A stretch of DNA of 64,000 nt from Callorhinus ursinus (taxonomy: Eukaryota > Chordata > Mammalia > Carnivora > Otariidae), in NCBI RefSeq assembly GCF_003265705.1, contig NW_020312827.1, positions 15,840,154 through 15,904,153 on the forward strand. Reading direction: 5' to 3'. A model generated the notes under the pieces. That model ran no database searches and was not told the origin of the DNA. It saw only the letters and a program-made list of their open reading frames with translations. Positions 57,901 through 64,000 of the stretch are shown here, piece after piece. The position numbers and the translations under genes were made by a program. Each line of letters begins with the position of its first letter. The stretch's first letter is position 1.

Positions 57901-60424
57901 GCAGAATAAAGATATCTTGATTGAAACAATTTTCACTCTGTAACTGTAAAATTGCTTTTGTTTGAAATAAAATTATCATCCTTGTAACAGAAGGAAGTGC
58001 CTTCTGGGTGGAGCAGCAAAAATACTGACAAGTATTGCTTTAAGAACAGGATGCTTTCATCAAGTGGAGTCAAAAGGAGTCATTTCTCAGAAGGAAGCAG
58101 AAGAGTTACAAAGGATCTTCTTTCTCCCACACAACACAAAGCATCTTTCAAGGTCACAATGAGTGCATACATTTGCAATGTAATGGAATATGCAATTATT
58201 CATAAAACTAATTCATTGGCTATGGAAAAAGAAACCTTCAAATAAATATATGGTTGGTGTTTTAAGGTAAGAACATTATTCAAATAAGTGGATTATGCTG
58301 GCACTGTTTAGGCTTAGGTTTCTTGCTTTTTTTGTTTGCTTCTTTAATGTGATTTGCTAATTTCATGCTTCCAGAATGTCAACAAGTCTAATAAAATAGC
58401 AATTTAAGGCCACATTAAAAGCTGAACTAAATGGCACCATTCTACTGAAGACATTAAAACAAAATTACAGCGTGTCCTATCAGAAGGCATTTTTAGCTTT
58501 AATGTAGAATTGGGGGGGGGGGCTTTATTTGTCTCTCTCCTCTTCCGCTTGGGGCTATTGTAGCCTTGTGGAACTAGAAACCCTGGCCTATTCTTGCTAA
58601 AATAATTCTTGTTGGGATGACTTAATTCTTTTTTCACTTGGATATTCACTTTCTTCTTAGGACAGTCCTTGTAAGATTTAAGGACAAATTAATTGCGTAC
58701 AGAGACAATGGGACCATATCCTTCACTTTCTTGGTAGGATCTCACTAGAAGGAAGCTCACCTGAGCATTTAAGGATGATAAACTTATTTTCTTTCTACAA
58801 CTATCCGTGTATTTAGTGTTGCCAATGTTTAAGGCTTTGTATCAGGGCCTTTCCTTCCCACTCCATCAAACCTGCACACACACGCCTTGCAGACGAGGTA
58901 GGAATGCTCTCTTACATACTTCTTTCCTAATCAATTTCATGTAGTGCCCCCACCAATACTCACATTAGACAGTTGTTGTGTCATACTTTGGATAAATTTA
59001 TAAGGTTATCTTTACATCATCTGCCTCAAGTAGTGACAAAAAACAAAAGCCAGTGAAGGACACCAGAAGCTTGGGACTTAAATTCAGAAAACAACTGAAA
59101 ACACAGCCAAAAGTAATTTCAAGTATTTGTTAGTATTGATACTATAAAACACTTTCTTACTAAATGTCTTATGGTAGCCTCATGATACATTGTTATGGTA
59201 GGAAAAGAAGATGTTACTTAACTTCACCGGAAGTAAAATTTAAGTCAGCGGTCCAATGTGAGGTTTCTTCTAAAATAATGGCTAGCTATAAGTCCAGGTA
59301 GAATTCTCTGTTTAGGAAATATGGCAAAATTCAGTATTCTTCTGGATAAATCAATTTTACTTTGACTTTAACTAATGCTAATCCCAAATGTTGTTTCTAT
59401 GAATGTGAGCTCTTGTTTTGAGAATTTTTATGCACCTTGGAAAATTTAAAAGTTGCAGAAGTCTTGTTCTCATATATAAGGATAACACACATATTAAATT
59501 TTGATCAGTCTTAATCTGTGTGATCCGTTGATCTTGACCACATTTTGTTACCATCCCAACCAATTGCCATTCACTATTTTTGTATAGATGTTTTGAGATT
59601 CACTAACCTATAATGTAGGTTATAATGACACAGTAGTTTCATAAAGACTGTCTTTCTAATTAATATTGCAAGTATAGGAGTAACATTTGGCAACCTTTAA
59701 TACTTTGGACAGAATTTTACCAAGTATTCTGGAAAGAAGTATGTCTAGAAAGAAACAACTCAGCAAGATAGGAATTAATTCCTCCCATCTTATCTGATCA
59801 TTCTTTTATATAAGTGAAAGTAACTGCACAGAAAAGCAATCTAAATAAAATCCTAGTGATCTAAAAAAGCTAATGTAACATTACAAAAATAATCACAGTA
59901 AATACTGGATATTGGTTGCTTATTATAGGCTGTCCATACTTCTAACCCATTCTAAAGCATTCTTCCTGAAGAGCGAATTCGGTCGTAATCATTGGCCTCT
60001 CTGTTGTTACCCTCATCCTGACCAAGGGAAGATAAAGTGAGTTACCGGATTGATAATTTGTGACGTGTGCATGTTGGGCTCAGCTCTGCCCTTTATTTTG
60101 ATTGGGAGCAAGATTACTCCTCCAAAGCCTGTGTTTCCTTCTGTTCCACCCTGTGCTAAATGTTACATAGACTCTCATTGTGCTCTGTTCCATCTCTGTC
60201 TGTGATTGGTGGGGAAAATTTACCGAATTCTGGCAATTACTTAGAAAATTCATATGGCTCTCTCTCAAAGCCACATTTTTTCCATTGACATTAAGGGTAT
60301 GTTGGTCTCCATATCTTCTCCTTGTCTTATTTCTCAAAATGTTCAGTACCTAAGAGAATAGAGGTGCTATTCATTGAGGGCCCCTTTGAAGACCTGAGGT
60401 TTGCAACATTGAAGACGAAATTGT
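57901..60424. other. No recognised element apart from the G11 run
   Basis: About 2.5 kb with frames up to 85 codons, none recognisable. A weak MIR-like patch may lie at 59095-59240. Confidence 0.45.
58512..58522. repeat. G11 homopolymer
   Basis: Eleven consecutive G on the plus strand, after GTAGAATT. Prone to slippage and to sequencing error. Confidence 0.95.
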
Positions 60425-60600
60425 CCTAACCCATTTAATCCATCCAAAAGCCCTTAAAATATCTCTTATTCTCCTTTTACAAATGATAAAGCAGAAGCTC
60501 AATAATTAAAACACTCAATGCCACATTGTAAATAGTTGAGTTGGGATTTCAATGAAGTCTGCTTGTCTCTAAATTCCATATTCTTAAATTTCCAATCTGC
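60425..60600 (-). repeat. MIR, antisense
   Basis: CATTTAATCCATCCAAAAGC, TCTCCTTTTACAAATGATAA, AGCAGAAGCTCAATAATTAA and GAGTTGGGATTTCAATGAAG follow antisense MIR. Confidence 0.65.
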
Positions 60601-62152
60601 TTCCTCAAGGCATGAAAGGCATGAAAGATGATTGGTTCTTGCTCTCTCATCTCCCTCACGAGTAAACAGAATCAGGTAGATATGAAGTTAATTGCCGAAG
60701 GTCAGGCAACTCATCATTGACTTTGTCAAGGCTTGCAACCAGATTTCTGCACTTGCCTTCTTCCATAAATTTGTAATCAAGACAAGTAACTGAAGCAAAA
60801 CAGATTTTTGCCAGGTGTGGCTAAAATCCTCCATAAGAATCTAATGCCATGTTTGCATTTGGCCACAGGACATAGAAACTGCCAAAGCATAATTAAATAT
60901 CTATTTTCAACTTGAGTATAAAACCAGAAGGAAAAAACAAAAGAAGCCAGTAACTGTTTTTAGTAGAGGGTAGGGAATAAGGAGGTTCAAAAAAGAATAG
61001 TTAAATTTTTATAATTTTTGTTGCTAAGGTAGAAAAAATTATGCAAAATCGTTTATCTGCAGAGTATGAACATAAATTATTTTTGTATTGCTAATGATAA
61101 TACAAGAATCTATTTTGATGGTGTTATTGTTTTGCTAAGAACACATTTGCTTATGAAATTAATGTTTTCTGACTTGACTCTAGGTCCAATCCATGTATAT
61201 CTATGACTGCTACAGGGGGAGATATATCTCAACAAATTTGGTTATCCTGTTTTTTCTGATATAATACCTTACAACCCTTCAAAAGCCCTTAGGAGCACTG
61301 ACAATCTCAAATTTTTACTGAAGTACATGCACTTTGGTGCACTCTTCCATTTCTGCATTCGCAAATAAGAGAGATCGTGTTAACTGGTATAATTCAATAT
61401 CCTTCATAAAATATTCTTCCATGTATGTCCGTTAGCTATTACTGCTATCTCTCCAAAACATACTAGCATAAATAAGCAGCTGTCTATTATTTCTCATGAT
61501 CCTAGTGGCTAGATGAATTGAACTGATGTCTACAATGAGCTGAGTGCTGGTTAGATGGTTTTGCTGATGATATCTGTGTTCTCACACGTATCTGAGGCTT
61601 GGGTTAAAATGATTTGCCTGTGTTCCGTATGTTCTTTCATTCTCCAGCAGGCTAGCACAGCCTTGTCCCCAGGCTAGCTCAAATTTGTTCTAACAATTAT
61701 TGTAGGGAAGCAAGAAAAAGAAATGCAAATGTGCAAGAGAGTTTTCAAGCCTTGGTTTATGTCGAGACTTCTAATATTCTATTGGCCAAATCAAGTAACG
61801 TAGCTGAGCCAGAGTCAGAGTGAGAGAAGTCTACAGGACAAAGCACGTGGCTATAAGGGGGTCATTAATAGGAGCCATCAGTGCAATCTTTGTACAAGAC
61901 AATGTCAAATATCTGATGGGTTAAAAAAAAATGTGTATTTTATTGTCTAAATTCTTATGGTATTTATCAGTTTAATGCTCATTGGCAACATATTGTTATT
62001 CTTATTACTGCACAGATAACCAGCTGGAGCAGTCTGAATCATATGGAAACTTGGTAGGTTAGATACTCTCTGAGGGAGAAAGAAGGAAGGGAGTTAACCT
62101 GAGAAGAATTTTTAAGTAAGTGTGACTATTTCCTAATGGCTGTTTTCTTAAA
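60601..62152. other. No recognised element
   Basis: AT-rich sequence without low-complexity runs at 60940-61180. No coding signal or repeat pattern identified. Confidence 0.45.
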
Positions 62153-62400
62153 ATTTTCCAGCTTCTTTATTAAGATACATTTGGTATACAAAAACAGCAT
62201 ATAACAATGTTTACAATTTAGTGAGTCTAGACATATGTGCACACTGGTATTACCATCACTGTGGTCCAGATCATAAAACATATTCATCAGCTCTAAAATT
62301 TTCCTGTGTTTGTTTGTTTTTGTTTGTTTGTATGTTTTTACTACTTGTGTGTGTGTGTGTGTGTTGTGGTAAAAGCACTTAACAGTTAACACTATCCTCC
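62153..62400 (-). mobile_element. Old L1 3'UTR, antisense (left arm of a probable twin-primed L1)
   Basis: CCAGCTTCTTTATTAAGATA, CATATAACAATGTTTACAAT, GCACACTGGTATTACCATCA and TGTTGTGGTAAAAGCACTTA is antisense L1 3'UTR. TTTG repeats (62306-62335) and a GT run (62346-62365) lie inside. It stops where the sense arm at 62401 begins. Confidence 0.75.
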
Positions 62401-62756
62401 TGATAAATGACTTCTTGGATATGCACACCAAAAGTACAGGGAACAAAAGCAAAAATACGTAAGTGGGACTACTTCATGCTAAAAAGCTTGTACACAACAA
62501 AGGAAACAATCAATGAGTTAAAAGGCAAAATACGGGATGGGAGAAAATACTGTCAAACCATATATCTGATAAGGGATTACTTTCCAAAATATATAGGTAA
62601 TTCAATAGCAATGATAGCAATAATAAAGTAACCTAATTAAACAATGGACAAAGGACTTGAAAAGACCTTTTCCCAAAACATACAAATGACCAGCAAGTAT
62701 ACAAAAAGATGCTCAGCATCTATCATCAGTGAAATGCAAAACAAAACCACAAAGAG
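62401..62756 (+). mobile_element. Old L1 ORF2, sense arm, part before SINE
   Basis: AAAAGTACAGGGAACAAAAG, GGACTACTTCATGCTAAAAA, GATAAGGGATTACTTTCCAA, CAATGGACAAAGGACTTGAA, GATGCTCAGCATCTATCATC and GAAATGCAAAACAAAACCAC follow ORF2 C-terminal coding order with many stops. Confidence 0.88.
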
Positions 62757-63013
62757 GGGCACCTGGGTTGCTCATTCAGTTGAGCATCAGATTCTAGATT
62801 TTGGCTCAGGTTGTGATCTCAGAATCATGAGATTGAGCCCTGCATCAGGCTCAAATTTAGCCAGAAACTGCTTGAGATTCCCTCTCTCCCTCTCCCTTTG
62901 CCCTTCCCCCCACTGACGTGCTCCCTCTCTCTTTCTTTCTCTCTCTCTCTCTCTCGATCTCTCTCTTGCTCTCTTGCTCTGTCTCTCTCAAATAAATAAA
63001 TAAATCTTTAAAA
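62757..63013 (+). mobile_element. CAN-SINE, old type, inside L1, expanded CT tract
   Basis: GGGCACCTGGGTTGCTCATT, AGATTCTAGATTTTGGCTCA, CTTGAGATTCCCTCTCTCCC, a CT tract at about 62923-62990 and tail CAAATAAATAAATAAATCTT. Short TSD AAAGAG at 62751-62756 and 63014-63019. Confidence 0.93.
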
Positions 63014-63630
63014 AAAGAGAAATCACCTCACATCTATTAAGATGGCTATTACGAAAAACAACACAACTGTTGGCAAGGTTGTGGAGGAATTGAAATCCTT
63101 GTGCACTGTTGGTGGGAATGTAAATTGGTAAAGCAGTAAAAGATAGTATGGGCATTCCTCAAAAAATTAAAACTAGAACTACTATATAATCTAGTAACCC
63201 CATTTCTTAGTATATGTCCAAAAGAATTGAAATCAGGATCTTGAAGAGTTCCCAGGTTCACTGCAGTATTTTTCACAATAGCCAGGATATAAAAACAATC
63301 CAGATGTCCACTGACTGATGAATGGATGAAGAAAATGTATATACACACAGTGGAATATTACTCAGCCTCTAAAAAGAAGGAAATCCTATAATTTGTGGCA
63401 ACATGGATGGCCCTGGGAGACATTAAGCTAAGTGAAATAAGTCAGTCACAGGATAAATACTTCATGATTCCTCTTATATAAGGCACCTGAAATTGTCAAA
63501 GGTATGGAAATATATAATATAATGATGATTATCAGGGGATGGAGGAGGGGATATTGTCCAATGGGTAGATATGCTTCACAACACAGTGCCTATAGTTAAC
63601 AATAAGGTACTGTGCACTTAAACATTTGTC
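63014..63630 (+). mobile_element. Old L1 ORF2 end and 3'UTR start, sense arm after SINE
   Basis: AATCACCTCACATCTATTAA, CACTGTTGGTGGGAATGTAA, ATAGCCAGGATATAAAAACA, GATGAATGGATGAAGAAAAT, GTGGAATATTACTCAGCCTC and TGCCTATAGTTAACAATAAG. The end (CTTAAACATTTGTC) meets the start of the 3'UTR portion found inverted at 62153-62400. Confidence 0.88.
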
Positions 63631-64000
63631 TATTTTCTTGAATGAATCAAATAATCATCTTTAACACTAGGACTCAGAAATATCTTGGACCGTGATTTGG
63701 ATTGCTTTCAGATTTGGGGCTATATCTTTTGACTTTTGTGTTCCTTTCCGACTCTAAATCAATTAGCAAAGCTTTGCTTTTAGGCAAATTTCACTAAATG
63801 CGCACCAGTTACAAATGAGGTGGATTTAACCCACTCATGTTTGTGTCTGATTCCTAATATGTTTCCAATCACTTAGTTATTTTAATCAATTATCTATTGA
63901 GGCATCGTGGTTCCAGATGTAACCTTAACATAGAAATTAAATGAGAGAAAATGTGGGATTTGGGACATTAAGCACACAACTAATTAAATCATATTGAATC

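Noticed and set aside
62126..62452. 108-codon minus-strand frame
   Set aside because: Runs through the L1 3'UTR and its TTTG/GT repeats, which are noncoding in L1.

Overview
The window is mammalian nuclear DNA from a carnivore. The strongest evidence is 18 copies of the tRNA-Lys-derived carnivore SINE (CAN-SINE), which have a head reading roughly GGGGCGCCTGGGTGGCTCAG, a CT-rich middle and an AATAAATAAATAAAATCTT tail, nine on each strand. The copies look like the arctoid caniform type (bear, seal or mustelid) rather than the canid type. That placement is an inference from sequence style and I could not search for it. The DNA is AT-rich with few CpGs, and I see no CpG island, no rRNA or tRNA gene, and no recognisable intact protein-coding gene or exon set. 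It reads as intergenic or deep intronic sequence built from layers of transposable elements.

Layout. 1-5 kb: a MIR, an ancient DNA-transposon-like element and an antisense L1 ORF2 fragment that carries two short segments copied from nearby sequence. 5-12 kb: SINEs, a MaLR-type LTR, and two SINEs stacked in a MER5-like DNA element. 12-16 kb: mostly unassigned sequence with microsatellites. 16-17 kb: a young 5'-truncated antisense L1 with a 21-bp target-site duplication (TSD). 20-22 kb: an old sense L1 interrupted by a processed pseudogene of TMEM256. 22.2-22.8 kb: an LTR-like repeat ending in a TA microsatellite that runs into a 100-N assembly gap. 23-30 kb: mostly single-copy sequence with MIRs. 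30.2-30.9 kb: a 5'-inverted (twin-primed) L1 with a perfect TSD. 31-38 kb: an LTR-like repeat, head-to-head L1 fragments, and L1/HAL1-like and MIR fragments. 38-46 kb: two long L2 elements, SINEs, DNA-transposon and LTR-like fragments. 46-57 kb: the SINE-richest part, including two copies of one apparently young subfamily, plus another LTR-like element. 57-64 kb: a Tigger-like element, then an older L1 that also looks twin-primed and has a SINE inside it.

No genes work together here. Every open reading frame I examined is short and mostly lies in repeats or in sequence without homology that I recognise. The informative content is insertion history: TSDs, nesting order, twin priming, one dated pseudogene insertion, and a pair of templated insertions. 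I found no new functional system. Repeat family names are from memory of consensus patterns and need RepeatMasker confirmation.
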